DNA of 46,033 nucleotides from an uncultured Gammaproteobacteria bacterium (lineage in GTDB: Bacteria > Pseudomonadota > Gammaproteobacteria > Arenicellales > JAANXG01): assembly GCA_945787105.1 (NCBI GenBank), contig CALZGZ010000029.1, positions 1 through 46,033 on the forward strand. The letters are read 5' to 3'. The translations under genes were made by a program, and so were the position numbers. Positions 17,458 through 26,107 of this stretch are shown piece after piece. How positions within the stretch are numbered: the stretch's first letter is position 1; each line of letters begins with the position of its first letter. The notes under the pieces are model-generated. The model worked only from the letters and a program-made list of their open reading frames with translations. It did no database searches and was not told the origin of the DNA.

Positions 17458-17466
17458 GTTTTGATC

Positions 17467-18474
17467 ATGCGAGACAAATCCGTCATGGATCGGCAGCCGC
17501 TCCTGGACCGTACGGTATCGGTGGCGCCGATGATGGAATGTACCGACCGGCACGACCGTTATTTGTTGCGGTTGATCTCCCGGCGGACGTTGCTGTACAC
17601 GGAAATGATACCGGCCACGACGCTTATTTACGGTAATCGCGATCGTTGCTTGGCATTCCATAGGTTTGAGCAACCGGTGGCCTTGCAAATCGGCGGCAGC
17701 GATCCCTCGCAAATGGCGCTAAGCGCTCGATTTGGTGAGGACTACGGCTACCAAGAAATCAACATGAACGTCGGTTGCCCCAGCGATCGCGTGCGATCGG
17801 GTCAATTCGGTGCTTGCCTGATGGCACGGCCGGAGCGCGTAGCTGAATGCGTACATTCCATGGTCCACTCCGTTGGCTTGCCGGTGACGGTGAAATGCCG
17901 AATCGGCATTGATGATCAAGATTCACTGGAAAATTTGTGCGCGTTTATTGACGTTGTTTCCAATGCCGGTTGTGACGTGTTTGTCATCCACGCACGCAAG
18001 GCGTGGCTAAATGGGTTGAGTCCGAAACAAAATCGTACCCTCCCACCGTTACGCTACGACATCGTTCATGCGATCAAGCGTGAATTTCCCCGTCTCACTA
18101 TCGTGATCAACGGAGCGATCACCAGCCTGGATGCGGCAGCGCGGCAATTAGACTCGGTAGATGGGGTGATGATCGGACGCCAAGCCTACGCCAATCCGTA
18201 TCTATTGGCCGACGTGGACCGGCGGTTCTATGGTGACCGTCAGCCGGCACTGAGCCGCGAGTCGGTGCTCGAGCAATACATGGAATATTGTGCCCGGCAG
18301 TTGGCGGCTGGCTGCCGGTTGCATTGGCTCACTCGGCATATAATGGGGCTGTTTCACGGGCAACCGCGGGCCAAGGTTTGGCGGCGCTACCTGAGCGACC
18401 ACGTTAACAATCCGGGGGCCGGCGTAGAAGTCATTCGCGACGCGGCGCGGAAAGTATTGCCGCATGCGTCGTAA
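17467..18474 (+). CDS. dusA: tRNA-dihydrouridine(20/20a) synthase DusA
   Basis: A 335-residue FMN-dependent enzyme that reduces uridine 20/20a in the tRNA D-loop. The DusA-type start SVAPMMECTDRHDRYLLRL, the QIGGSDP flavin loop, the catalytic cysteine at residue 104 in NVGCPSDRV, VKCRIGIDD, the HARKAWLNGLSPKQNR segment specific to DusA, and the TRHIMGLFHG(Q)P end are all present. ATG 17467 is chosen over TTG 17461. It starts nine bases after the thioredoxin-like lipoprotein gene ends and may be cotranscribed with it. Length and motifs are normal for the family. Confidence 0.95.
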   Translation: MRDKSVMDRQPLLDRTVSVAPMMECTDRHDRYLLRLISRRTLLYTEMIPATTLIYGNRDRCLAFHRFEQPVALQIGGSDPSQMALSARFGEDYGYQEINMNVGCPSDRVRSGQFGACLMARPERVAECVHSMVHSVGLPVTVKCRIGIDDQDSLENLCAFIDVVSNAGCDVFVIHARKAWLNGLSPKQNRTLPPLRYDIVHAIKREFPRLTIVINGAITSLDAAARQLDSVDGVMIGRQAYANPYLLADVDRRFYGDRQPALSRESVLEQYMEYCARQLAAGCRLHWLTRHIMGLFHGQPRAKVWRRYLSDHVNNPGAGVEVIRDAARKVLPHAS

Positions 18475-18555
18475 GATCGGGAAACTTGTTTACGATTGCC
18501 GCGGTCAAACCCAGCCGTTTGAAGCCAAATTTTAACCACAAAGGAGAACACAGTG

Positions 18556-19017
18556 ATGCACATTGTGAAAGCTACTCGTTCGAGCATATGTTTATTGATT
18601 GTCGCGATCTGGGCGATCACGGCGACGGCGGCGGAGACCGAGGACATCATCAAGTACCGGCAAGGGGTCATGACGTCGATTAGCGGGCACATGGCTGCAG
18701 TCTCCCAGATCGTGCGCGGTAAAGTCGATTATGCCGACGATCTTATGTACCACGCAGAATCGATCGACCGCAGTATGCAGACTGTCGAGTCCCTATTTCC
18801 CAAGGATACGGATTTTGGGGAGACCCGTGCGTTGGATGCCATTTGGTCCCAAGCCGACAAGTTCAAGAAGGTGTCCGACGAGGCCAAGGCGGCGACATCG
18901 GCGTTTCGCGACACCGTAAAGGCCAACGATAAGGCCGCATTGGTCGCAAAATTCAAGACGGTGGTGGATTCATGCAAGGCGTGCCACAAGGATTTTCGCG
19001 AACAGAAAGACCAATAG
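18556..19017 (+). CDS. Cytochrome c' (class II c-type cytochrome)
   Basis: A 153-residue periplasmic protein with a signal peptide (SICLLIVAIWAITATAA) and a heme-attachment motif CKACH at residues 140-144, near the C terminus as is typical of class II cytochromes. The four-helix bundle features, including the N-terminal IIKYRQGVMTSISGHMAA and the helix before CxxCH (KFKTVVDSC), are visible. Cytochrome c' binds NO or CO and is linked to nitric oxide tolerance or, in some sulfur oxidisers, to electron flow. AAAGGAG precedes the ATG at nine bases; a GTG three bases earlier is also possible. Element R4 follows. Confidence 0.92.
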   Translation: MHIVKATRSSICLLIVAIWAITATAAETEDIIKYRQGVMTSISGHMAAVSQIVRGKVDYADDLMYHAESIDRSMQTVESLFPKDTDFGETRALDAIWSQADKFKKVSDEAKAATSAFRDTVKANDKAALVAKFKTVVDSCKACHKDFREQKDQ

Positions 19018-19029
19018 TAGCGATCCCGG

Positions 19030-19354
19030 GCCTAGCTGTGAATATTGCGCCAAGGCGCCCCGCCCCTATTCCTGACTGAACGCCGCGGAGCACCGCAGCG
19101 TTGCTTCCATGAAATGACGGTATTCGATATTAAAGTGGCCTTGGCAATAATAAGGGCCGGACTATCCCGGCCCTGGCTCGATCTCGAACGTCTGCACTTG
19201 CGCTTTACTCAACAGAAAAATAGGGGTCAGAGTCTGTGACTTCGACCCCTATTTTTCATCGTTCCGGCGCGGCGTTGAGCGGTCCGACAATGCGACTACG
19301 CGCAGCACGAGCCTGTTCGCCAGCCTCCGGGATCCTTGGTGTAATATCCGGGCT
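19030..19354 (+). repeat. Dispersed TIR element, copy R4
   Basis: Left end CCTAGCTGTGAATATTGCGCCAAG and right end TTGGTGTAATATCCGGGCT are imperfect inverted repeats. The inner module has the shared CCCCTATTCC start and the GGACTATCCCGGCC flank, followed by CTCGATCTCGAACGTC. The middle is interrupted by a separate A/T-flanked hairpin (19216-19256). The right end overlaps the N-terminal coding part of the diheme cytochrome gene. Confidence 0.7.
19216..19256 (+). repeat. Perfect hairpin in R4, REP-like; possible bidirectional terminator
   Basis: AAAAATAGGGGTC (19216-19228) is exactly complementary to GACCCCTATTTTT (19244-19256), with a further inner AGTC/GACT pairing. The A-tract on one side and T-tract on the other allow termination in both directions. 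The GGGGTCAGAGTC core resembles hairpins that are common in proteobacterial genomes and associated with REP-type elements. It lies between the cytochrome c' and diheme cytochrome genes. Confidence 0.6.
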
Positions 19355-20252
19355 CGCCCGTGGCTTGATTCTGTTGTGCGTGATTTTGGCCGGCGCGGTC
19401 CCGGTGACGCACGGTGCTGCGTTGCTTGAACGCGGCGAGTACCTGGTCCGCGCCGGCGGTTGCACTAATTGTCATACCGATGAGCAGGGTGCGTTCCTCG
19501 CCGGGGGACGCGCGCTGAACACCCCCTTTGGGACCTTCTATGCCCCCAATATAACGCCGCATCGGCGGCATGGAATCGGCGCTTGGACCGACGCGGAATT
19601 TTTGCGCGCCATGAAAGCCGGCTTGGCACCGGACGGCACCAATTATTATCCCGCATTTCCCTACGTGGCCTACGCCGGGATGCGGCGGGAAGATGTGTTG
19701 GCGGTGAAGGCATATTTGGACAGCATCCCGCCCGTGGCGCAGCCCAATCGGCCGCACCAGTTGCCCTGGTATTTGCGTTTTCGCCCTGGACTGTGGTTAT
19801 GGAAGTGGCGATATCTGTCACTCCCCGCACCCGGGACGACGCGTGACACTGATCCGCTACGGCAACGAGGCGCCTATCTTGTTAACGCGTTGGCACATTG
19901 TGGCGAGTGTCATACGCCGCGGGATTGGTTCGGGGGCTTGATCGATGCTCGGCGCCATGCGGGAACCGTGAACGGTCCTGATGGCGATGTGGTGCCGAAT
20001 ATAACGCCGGACCGCAAAACCGGCATCGGTAAATGGTCCAACGATGATTTGTTGTTTTATTTACAGACCGGTCTCACCGCCGATGGCGATTCCGCCGGCG
20101 GTCCAATGGCGGAGGTGATCGATAATATTACCAGCCGCTTGACGAAAGCAGATCAACAAGCGATTGTGCGTTATGTGCTGTCGCTGCCGCCCATCGAGAA
20201 CTCGTTGCAGTCGAGTCGGGCAAAAACCGAACGCGACCCATATGAATATTGA
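19290..20252 (+). CDS. Periplasmic diheme cytochrome c
   Basis: A 320-residue protein with two c-type heme sites: CTNCH at residues 58-62 and CGECH at 204-208. Each lies in a similar domain with a following NITP motif (FYAPNITPHRRHGIG and VPNITPDRKTGIG), which shows an internal duplication. This layout is that of cytochrome subunits that take electrons from membrane or periplasmic dehydrogenases (alcohol, gluconate, nicotinate types), but no dehydrogenase gene is adjacent. A hydrophobic signal segment (GLILLCVILAGAVPVTHG) precedes the first domain. The start is uncertain: ATG 19290 lies in element R4, so the first 20 or so residues would be encoded by repeat DNA; TTG near 19362 is an alternative. 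Confidence 0.88.
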   Translation: MRLRAARACSPASGILGVISGLARGLILLCVILAGAVPVTHGAALLERGEYLVRAGGCTNCHTDEQGAFLAGGRALNTPFGTFYAPNITPHRRHGIGAWTDAEFLRAMKAGLAPDGTNYYPAFPYVAYAGMRREDVLAVKAYLDSIPPVAQPNRPHQLPWYLRFRPGLWLWKWRYLSLPAPGTTRDTDPLRQRGAYLVNALAHCGECHTPRDWFGGLIDARRHAGTVNGPDGDVVPNITPDRKTGIGKWSNDDLLFYLQTGLTADGDSAGGPMAEVIDNITSRLTKADQQAIVRYVLSLPPIENSLQSSRAKTERDPYEY

Positions 20253-20400
20253 ACGTTAAATATTGTGAGCCGGCGGAAAGTCACCGAACATCAGTCAAGT
20301 GAATTTGTATACTTCACCGGTCACCGCCGCGCATCCATGAGACCAGTGCCAGAATCAGGCCGTTGTCTTAGTTACTTACATCTGCAATAAGCGTATCAGC

Positions 20401-22668
20401 ATGAAAAGACTCATAAAGATCATTTTCTGGTTATTGGGCGTTATTGTCGTCCTGGTGCTGGGACTGGCGATTCTTGTGCCGCAGTTTATCGATCCCAATG
20501 ACTACAAGCAGGAGATTGCCGGACTCGTGAAGAAGCAAACCGGGCGCGACTTGACTATCACCGGAGACCTCAAGCTGTCCGTGTTTCCGTGGTTGGGCAT
20601 CGAGACCGGTGAACTTGCGTTGTCAAACCCTCCTGCGTTCGGTGATGAACCGATGCTCACAGTGAAGCGCGCGGATATCAAGGCGAAGCTGCTGCCATTG
20701 CTGCGTCAGGAATTACAAGTGGATACCGTTATCCTCGAAGACCCAACGGTGCATTTGATTATCGATCCCAAAGGTGGCACCAACTGGGACGACCTCGCCG
20801 CTGGCGCCGCGGAACCCGCCGACAAAGAAAAGCCCGGTGCGGCACTGGCGGCACTTGCGGTGCAGGGAGTGAAAATCAAAAACGGCCGCATTCGTTGGGA
20901 AGACCGCAAGGCGGGTTCCGTCTACACGGTCAGCGCACTCGATTTGAATACCGGGAAGATACTGGCCGGTAAGCCGGTTCAAGCGACCGCGAAATTCGAT
21001 TTCAAGGACCGCAACTTACCGCAGTCGGTGTCCGTCGATTTAGACGCGATGGTGGCGTTGGATCTTGATAAGGGCGGTGTTGCGCTGCGCGATGTGGTCG
21101 TGAACACCGCGTACAGCGACATCAAGGCAAGCCTGAATTCGCCGGACCTGGCCTTCGACCAGAATACCGCTACGTTAACTACGAAAAGGTCGGTGGTCAA
21201 AGTAACCATGGCCGGGATTGAGGCGAGTGTGAGATGGTCGGGACTCAACTTCGCTGTGGATAAACAGGTGCTGACGATGTCGGAGGCGGAGGTGACAGGT
21301 GCTGTGCAGGGCCGCATGGTCACGGCATCGCTGCCGAAATTGGCTTTGAATCTAACGTCGCAACACCTGGACATACCTCAACTGAGCGCCGCCGTCGACG
21401 CTATGCAGCTGTCTGCGGTAATAAAAGGCACCAAGGTAATCGATCGACCGACATTCGCGGGACGCATTGAGACCAAACCGTTTGACCTTCGTCCGATATT
21501 GAAAGATCTCGAATTGGCGGTGCGGACCCAGGACCCGAACGCGTTGTCGCAGGTTGTGGTGGGCGCTGATTTCAACGCCACCTTGAACTCCATCGATGCC
21601 CAGAAAATGTCTTTGCAGATCGATGACACCCAGGTGACCGGATCGCTGGCGATATCCGATTTCGCGAATCCCAAATATGGCTTCGACCTGAATGTCGATC
21701 GCATCGATGTTGACCGTTATTTACCGCCTGCCGAGGCGCAGGCGGGTGATAAGACCACAACTCCGCCGGTTGCCGCGAGTGGGGCGGTATTGGTGCTGCC
21801 CCTGGGGTTATTTCGCGGTCTTCACGCCAACGGGCAACTGCGCGTCGGGAAGATGATGCTGTCCGGTTTGGCCACCCACGAGATACAACTTGGGGTGCAT
21901 TCTACCCCGGGAAGTGTGACCGTGGAGCCGCTGCGCGCCAGCCTATACGGCGGCACCCTGAGCGGAACCATGCAGTTCGTGGACAAACAGGATGTAGTCC
22001 GCCTCGACGTCCGTCAGTCAGTGTCTGCTGTTGAGTTGGGTGAACTGCTCAAGACCCTCGAGATCACCAGTGATGTAGTGGGTAAAGGCGATCTAAGCAT
22101 GGACATGGTGGCGCAGGAGCGTGGCGGTGCACAAACCGTGAATGGCACTGCTCGTTTTCAGATCCGTGACGGGACAGTCAAAGGTGTGAACCTGCGTAAG
22201 CTCGTGATGCAGGCAAAGCAGATCTATAACCAGGTAAAGGGCAGGGAGGCGGAAGTTGAGATGGAAGACAAAGATGAGTTCCAGTTCACGGAGATGACCG
22301 GCACCATCAAGTTCAACGAAAAGATCGCTACTAATGATGACCTTAGTGTTAAATCACCTCTGTTGCGGGTGACCGGCAACGGTCAGGCAGATCTCGTGGC
22401 CAGCACCTTGGATTACCTCATTAGGATCAATGTAGTAGAGACCAGTAAGGGTCAAGCTGGCGAGGAATTGGCGGACCTCAAGGGAGTCACGATACCGGTG
22501 CGTGTGAAGGGCAAACTTGAGGATCCCACATACCGGCTCGACGTCGAGACGTTGCTCAAGGACGCAGCTAAACGTGAGGTCGAGAAAAAGCTCGACGAGA
22601 AAAAAGAAATACTCGAAAAGAAGCTCGACGAAAAACTGCAGAAAGGGTTGGAAAAACTGTTTAAATAG
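20401..22668 (+). CDS. AsmA family protein
   Basis: A 755-residue protein with one N-terminal membrane helix (IIFWLLGVIVVLVLGLAILV) followed by the AsmA signature (FIDPNDYKQEIAGLVKKQTG, then DLTITGDLKLSVFPWLGIE). The long middle is beta-rich, and the AsmA_2-like C-terminal part has GTLSGTMQFV and DGTVKGVNLRKL. It ends in a charged coiled coil rich in KKLDEK-type repeats. AsmA-like proteins belong to the bridge-like lipid-transport group that links inner and outer membrane; this fits an envelope role. The size is close to typical AsmA. A small START-like gene follows after seven bases. Confidence 0.92.
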   Translation: MKRLIKIIFWLLGVIVVLVLGLAILVPQFIDPNDYKQEIAGLVKKQTGRDLTITGDLKLSVFPWLGIETGELALSNPPAFGDEPMLTVKRADIKAKLLPLLRQELQVDTVILEDPTVHLIIDPKGGTNWDDLAAGAAEPADKEKPGAALAALAVQGVKIKNGRIRWEDRKAGSVYTVSALDLNTGKILAGKPVQATAKFDFKDRNLPQSVSVDLDAMVALDLDKGGVALRDVVVNTAYSDIKASLNSPDLAFDQNTATLTTKRSVVKVTMAGIEASVRWSGLNFAVDKQVLTMSEAEVTGAVQGRMVTASLPKLALNLTSQHLDIPQLSAAVDAMQLSAVIKGTKVIDRPTFAGRIETKPFDLRPILKDLELAVRTQDPNALSQVVVGADFNATLNSIDAQKMSLQIDDTQVTGSLAISDFANPKYGFDLNVDRIDVDRYLPPAEAQAGDKTTTPPVAASGAVLVLPLGLFRGLHANGQLRVGKMMLSGLATHEIQLGVHSTPGSVTVEPLRASLYGGTLSGTMQFVDKQDVVRLDVRQSVSAVELGELLKTLEITSDVVGKGDLSMDMVAQERGGAQTVNGTARFQIRDGTVKGVNLRKLVMQAKQIYNQVKGREAEVEMEDKDEFQFTEMTGTIKFNEKIATNDDLSVKSPLLRVTGNGQADLVASTLDYLIRINVVETSKGQAGEELADLKGVTIPVRVKGKLEDPTYRLDVETLLKDAAKREVEKKLDEKKEILEKKLDEKLQKGLEKLFK

Positions 22669-22675
22669 GTGCGAT

Positions 22676-23257
22676 GTGCCAGCCCGGTCAGCGTGTGTCA
22701 GTTGTCTAACAGCGGGTTTTTTGAGTTTGCCATCGACGCCGCTCGTGGCGGCAGATATTCTCAGCGCCGTGGTACGCTATCAGGCACCGGCATACACGGT
22801 GTCGTTTGAAGCCGTACTCGACGCCCACCATAAACATGTACGTCGTCTGGTTACCGACTACGAAAACCTGATCGATCTGTCACCCACGGTAGTTCACAGC
22901 GATGTCATCAGTTCGACACCGGATGGTCACTCTCGTGTGAAGCTCGTGTTGAGGCCATGCTTTTTGATAGTCCTGTGTAAGCGCATAATCAAAGTGACCG
23001 ATTCATCTGTGTCCGGGCACGGTGATGTGATACATGTGACCGTGCCGGCGGTCAGCGATTTCCACCAAGCCCGTGAACAGCTGTCGATAACGCCGGATGC
23101 GAACGATACCGAGCGAACACGGGTCAGTTATCGTGGATATTTGGTGCCGAAATTTAGCGTTCCGCCCATTATCGGCCCATGGATCATCCGGCGTCAGATT
23201 ATCAACGAGTTGACAGTCACCGCTCGGCGGGTGGAAAGTTTGGCGCAACTCATGTAA
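22676..23257 (+). CDS. Exported SRPBCC (START-like) family protein
   Basis: A 193-residue protein. A weak signal peptide (CLTAGFLSLPSTPLVAA) is followed by a domain that resembles coenzyme Q-binding/polyketide cyclase proteins: SFEAVLDAHHKHVRRLVTDYENL at the start, a central beta segment, and the C-terminal helix IIRRQIINELTVTARRVESLA. This fold binds hydrophobic ligands in a central cavity. The GTG at 22676 is chosen because it comes seven bases after the asmA stop with TAGG upstream; the frame stays open further into asmA, but that would be a long overlap. The link to AsmA suggests a lipid-related envelope role (inference). Confidence 0.7.
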   Translation: MPARSACVSCLTAGFLSLPSTPLVAADILSAVVRYQAPAYTVSFEAVLDAHHKHVRRLVTDYENLIDLSPTVVHSDVISSTPDGHSRVKLVLRPCFLIVLCKRIIKVTDSSVSGHGDVIHVTVPAVSDFHQAREQLSITPDANDTERTRVSYRGYLVPKFSVPPIIGPWIIRRQIINELTVTARRVESLAQLM

Positions 23258-23276
23258 CCGTGTGCAGAGTTCCGTT

Positions 23277-23903
23277 ATGAAGCCTGAGCTGCGGGTCACC
23301 GTGTTCTCCGATTACATATGCCCCTTTTGTTACATCGGACATCTGCGCCTGGCCAAACTGCGCGACAGCTATGATCTCAAGACTAATTGGCGTTTTTTGG
23401 AAATCCATCCGGATAATCCACCCGAGGGGCGGCCCTTGTCCGAACTCGGTTATCCACCGGAACAGTGGCGGCGGATGATGGAGAATCTACGGAAGATGGC
23501 AATCGAAGAGGGCGTCGAGTTGGCGGAACGCACCTTTACCACCAACTCCCACCAGGCATTGTTGTTGGCCGAGGCCACAAAGGCTGCGGGTGCACAGACG
23601 TTTTACCGGCTGAATGCCGGTTTATTTACGGCCTACTTTTTGCGACAACAAAACCTCGGAGACCCACAGGTGCTGCGTGGAATTGCTAAACAGGCCGGTG
23701 TGGAGGACATGGTGGTCGAGCAAGCGTGGAACGACCCGCATTATAACGATATATTACAGGCCAACCTGCGTGATGCGGCACGTTTGGGAATCAACGGTAC
23801 CCCAGCTTTCATAATCGGAAACCGTATCGCTGCTGGGGCGGTGCCGGTATCGACCTTGAGAGATATGGCGGGTATCGCGGATATTCAGCTCCGACCGGCT
23901 TAG
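23277..23903 (+). CDS. DsbA family oxidoreductase, FrnE-like
   Basis: A 208-residue cytoplasmic thioredoxin-fold protein with active site CPFC in VFSDYICPFCYIG, and the family's helical insertion (RTFTTNSHQALLLAEATKAAG) and cis-proline loop GINGTPAFIIGN. FrnE-like proteins have disulfide isomerase or related activities, and no signal peptide is present. The ATG at 23277 follows the SRPBCC gene by 19 bases; a GTG at 23262 is possible. Its stop codon TAG is the first three bases of the left inverted repeat of element R5, so the repeat forms the end of the reading frame. Confidence 0.9.
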   Translation: MKPELRVTVFSDYICPFCYIGHLRLAKLRDSYDLKTNWRFLEIHPDNPPEGRPLSELGYPPEQWRRMMENLRKMAIEEGVELAERTFTTNSHQALLLAEATKAAGAQTFYRLNAGLFTAYFLRQQNLGDPQVLRGIAKQAGVEDMVVEQAWNDPHYNDILQANLRDAARLGINGTPAFIIGNRIAAGAVPVSTLRDMAGIADIQLRPA

Positions 23904-24243
23904 CCCGTAGATTGCGCCAACGCGCCGCACCCCTATTCATGGCTATACACCGGTGAAAGCCGCAGCGTCTCCTCCAGTAAATGACGACATTCGATGCTGC
24001 AGATTGTTTGGTCACAATAGGGGCGGGACTACCCAGGTGCTGGCGAGGTCGCGAACGCCCGGACTTGCGCTTCACTCAGCCCATAACACGGCTAGGCATT
24101 GTCCCCGCCTTGTCCCCGCACAGCAGGGGCACAGCAGGGGGACAGCAGGGGAACTGCAGGGGAACCAGCCGCCCGACCCGGCACGTAGTCACAGAGCAAG
24201 TCCCTCCGCGATCATCCGGGATCCTTGGTGCAATGTACGGGCC
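23901..24243 (+). repeat. Dispersed TIR element, copy R5
   Basis: Left end TAGCCCGTAGATTGCGCCAA and right end TTGGTGCAATGTACGGGC are inverted repeats differing at only two of 18 positions over GCCCGTA-ATTGC-CCAA. The inner module is bounded by CACCCCTATT and AATAGGGGCG. A run of shortened repeat units (TCCCCGCACAGCAGGGG and ACAGCAGGGG variants) precedes the right end block ATCATCCGGGATCC. The rest of the gap to the Gld-type genes holds the Fur-like promoter. Confidence 0.8.
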
Positions 24244-24277
24244 GGAGGTTTGTAGCGACGAGATTCGTTGACCTGGG

Positions 24278-24309
24278 TTGACTTAAAGCCGATGATTATT
24301 ATCATTATG
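24278..24309 (+). promoter_or_regulatory. Promoter overlapped by a Fur-box-like operator
   Basis: TTGACT (24278-24283) and TATCAT (24300-24305) are separated by 16 bases. The 19 bases at 24291-24309 read on the minus strand as CATAATGATAATAATCATC, which matches the Fur consensus GATAATGATAATCATTATC at 16 of 19 positions. The box covers the -10 element, so binding would block transcription of the ABC genes that start 88 bases later. Confidence 0.55.
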
Positions 24310-24397
24310 TCGCGCCTGCGAACCGATGGCGGGCGGTGACCCCGCGTTGTGGTTCTAAACTCCTTGATTTAATTGATGTGATATATGCAGTAACAGC

Positions 24398-25339
24398 ATG
24401 GCTGCGCTGGTAGAAATAAACCACTTGACCAAGCGATTTTCGTTCCTCACCGCGGTGGACGATATCTCCTTTGGTGTCGACAAAGGCGAAGTGTTGGGCT
24501 TTTTGGGTCCCAACGGTGCCGGTAAGTCGACGACCATGAAGATGATTACTGGATTCCTGACCCCAGATGCGGGAAAGGTTCAGATTGGTGGTGTCGATAT
24601 CGTTGACCAGGCGGTGGCAGTCAAGAAACGGATCGGCTATTTACCCGAAGGCGCGCCGTTGTATCCGGATATGACCCCAGCAGCATTCTTGCATTTTGTC
24701 GGCGCGGTGCGCGGCTTTAGCGGCGAAGAACTACGTAAGCGTATCCGTGATACCGTCGACAAAGTGCACCTGACGTCGGTGCTCGAGCAATCTATCGGGA
24801 CCTTGTCCAAGGGTTTCAAGCGGCGCGTAGGAATCGCCCAGGCGATTCTGCATGATCCGGAAGTGCTGATTCTGGATGAGCCAACCGACGGACTGGATCC
24901 CAATCAAAAACAAGAAGTGCGGGCCTTGATCCGGAATATGGCTACAGACAAGGCAATCATCCTGTCCACCCATATCCTGGAGGAGGTGGACGCCGTGTGC
25001 AACCGGGTCATCATTGTTGCCGATGGTAAGATCGTTGCCGACGGTACACCTTCACAGTTAGAGGCCAAATCGCCACACCACAACGCGGTGACTTTGGTGG
25101 TGAGCGATGTCGATCAACGCCATGTCCAGCAACAGCTCGAGCTGTTAACGGGCGTTGCCTCAGCCCAGTGTGTAGTGCAAGACAACTGTGTTCACTGTAC
25201 GGTTTATCCCGCGAACGGTAATCCCATATTGGCTGCGGTCAGCGGCATCGCGCGTGAACGGGCGTGGAACGTGGAAGAACTTCACGTTCAACGGGGTCGC
25301 CTGGACGATGTTTTCAGAACAATTACCACTAAGGAATGA
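24398..25339 (+). CDS. ABC transporter ATP-binding protein, GldA type
   Basis: A 313-residue ABC-2-type ATPase: Walker A GPNGAGKST, Q-loop region IGYLPEGAPLYPDM, signature LSKGFKRR, Walker B VLILDEPTDGLDP and ILSTHILEEVDA. The C-terminal 90 residues form an extra domain found in the NatA/GldA group. With the permease, the GldG-like protein and the DUF4340 protein that follow, it forms the Gld-type transporter operon. Gld proteins serve gliding motility in Bacteroidetes, but the same gene set is widespread in non-gliding proteobacteria, where the cargo is unknown. A Fur-like box lies upstream. Confidence 0.92.
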   Translation: MAALVEINHLTKRFSFLTAVDDISFGVDKGEVLGFLGPNGAGKSTTMKMITGFLTPDAGKVQIGGVDIVDQAVAVKKRIGYLPEGAPLYPDMTPAAFLHFVGAVRGFSGEELRKRIRDTVDKVHLTSVLEQSIGTLSKGFKRRVGIAQAILHDPEVLILDEPTDGLDPNQKQEVRALIRNMATDKAIILSTHILEEVDAVCNRVIIVADGKIVADGTPSQLEAKSPHHNAVTLVVSDVDQRHVQQQLELLTGVASAQCVVQDNCVHCTVYPANGNPILAAVSGIARERAWNVEELHVQRGRLDDVFRTITTKE

Positions 25340-25362
25340 ACGCAAGAGGCTAAGGAGGCGTG

Positions 25363-26097
25363 ATGTCGAGTGTGTGGATTATTGCCAAGCGGGAGTTGTC
25401 CGGATATTTCACGACTCCCATCGCATATGTATTCATCGTCATTTTCCTATTCTTGAATGGCGTATTCACATTTTACTTGGGAAGTTTTTTCGAGCGCGGT
25501 CAGGCCGACTTGATAACCTTTTTTGGTTTTCACCCATGGCTTTACTTGGCGCTCATCCCGGCGTTGACGATGCGACTGTGGGCGGAGGAGCGTAAGGCTG
25601 GCACCATCGAATTGCTGTTAACTCTGCCCGTATCAATGTTCGAAGCGGTGCTAGGCAAGTTTCTTGCGACTTGGATCTTCGCGGCGATCGCCCTGTCGCT
25701 GACGTTTCCCATGTGGTTGACGGTGAATTACTTGGGCCAACCTGACAATGGCGTCATCTTAGCGAGTTATTTCGGCAGTCTGCTCATGGCTGGCGCCTAT
25801 ATCGCCATCGGCTCGTGCATATCCGCACTAACCAAAAATCAAGTTATTGCCTTTGTGATCACCGTAGTGATTTGTCTCATCTTTCTGCTCAGTGGTTTTC
25901 CGCTGGTACTTGATTTTTTCAGTGGTTGGACTCCGGAGATTTTGGTGCGGGCAATCAGCGGATTGAGCTTTCTGACTTATTTCGATGATATCAGCAAGGG
26001 GATCATTGAATTGCGCGACATTGTTTACTTTGTATCGTTGATAATTTTCTGGTTGTTTGCGAACGCCGTTCTCATCGAAGTCAAAAAGGCAGACTGA
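25363..26097 (+). CDS. ABC-2 type permease, GldF-like
   Basis: A 244-residue inner-membrane permease with about six helices. Family landmarks are IIAKRELSGYFTTPIAYVFI at the N terminus, PALTMRLWAEERKAGTIELL (the conserved E-G-T-E-L loop after helix 2), and the YIAIGSCISALTKNQVIAF segment. ATG 25363 has GGAGG four bases upstream; an in-frame GTG at 25360 is too close. It begins 23 bases after the ATPase gene and pairs with it. Confidence 0.92.
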   Translation: MSSVWIIAKRELSGYFTTPIAYVFIVIFLFLNGVFTFYLGSFFERGQADLITFFGFHPWLYLALIPALTMRLWAEERKAGTIELLLTLPVSMFEAVLGKFLATWIFAAIALSLTFPMWLTVNYLGQPDNGVILASYFGSLLMAGAYIAIGSCISALTKNQVIAFVITVVICLIFLLSGFPLVLDFFSGWTPEILVRAISGLSFLTYFDDISKGIIELRDIVYFVSLIIFWLFANAVLIEVKKAD

Positions 26098-26107
26098 TTA
26101 ATTAGCA

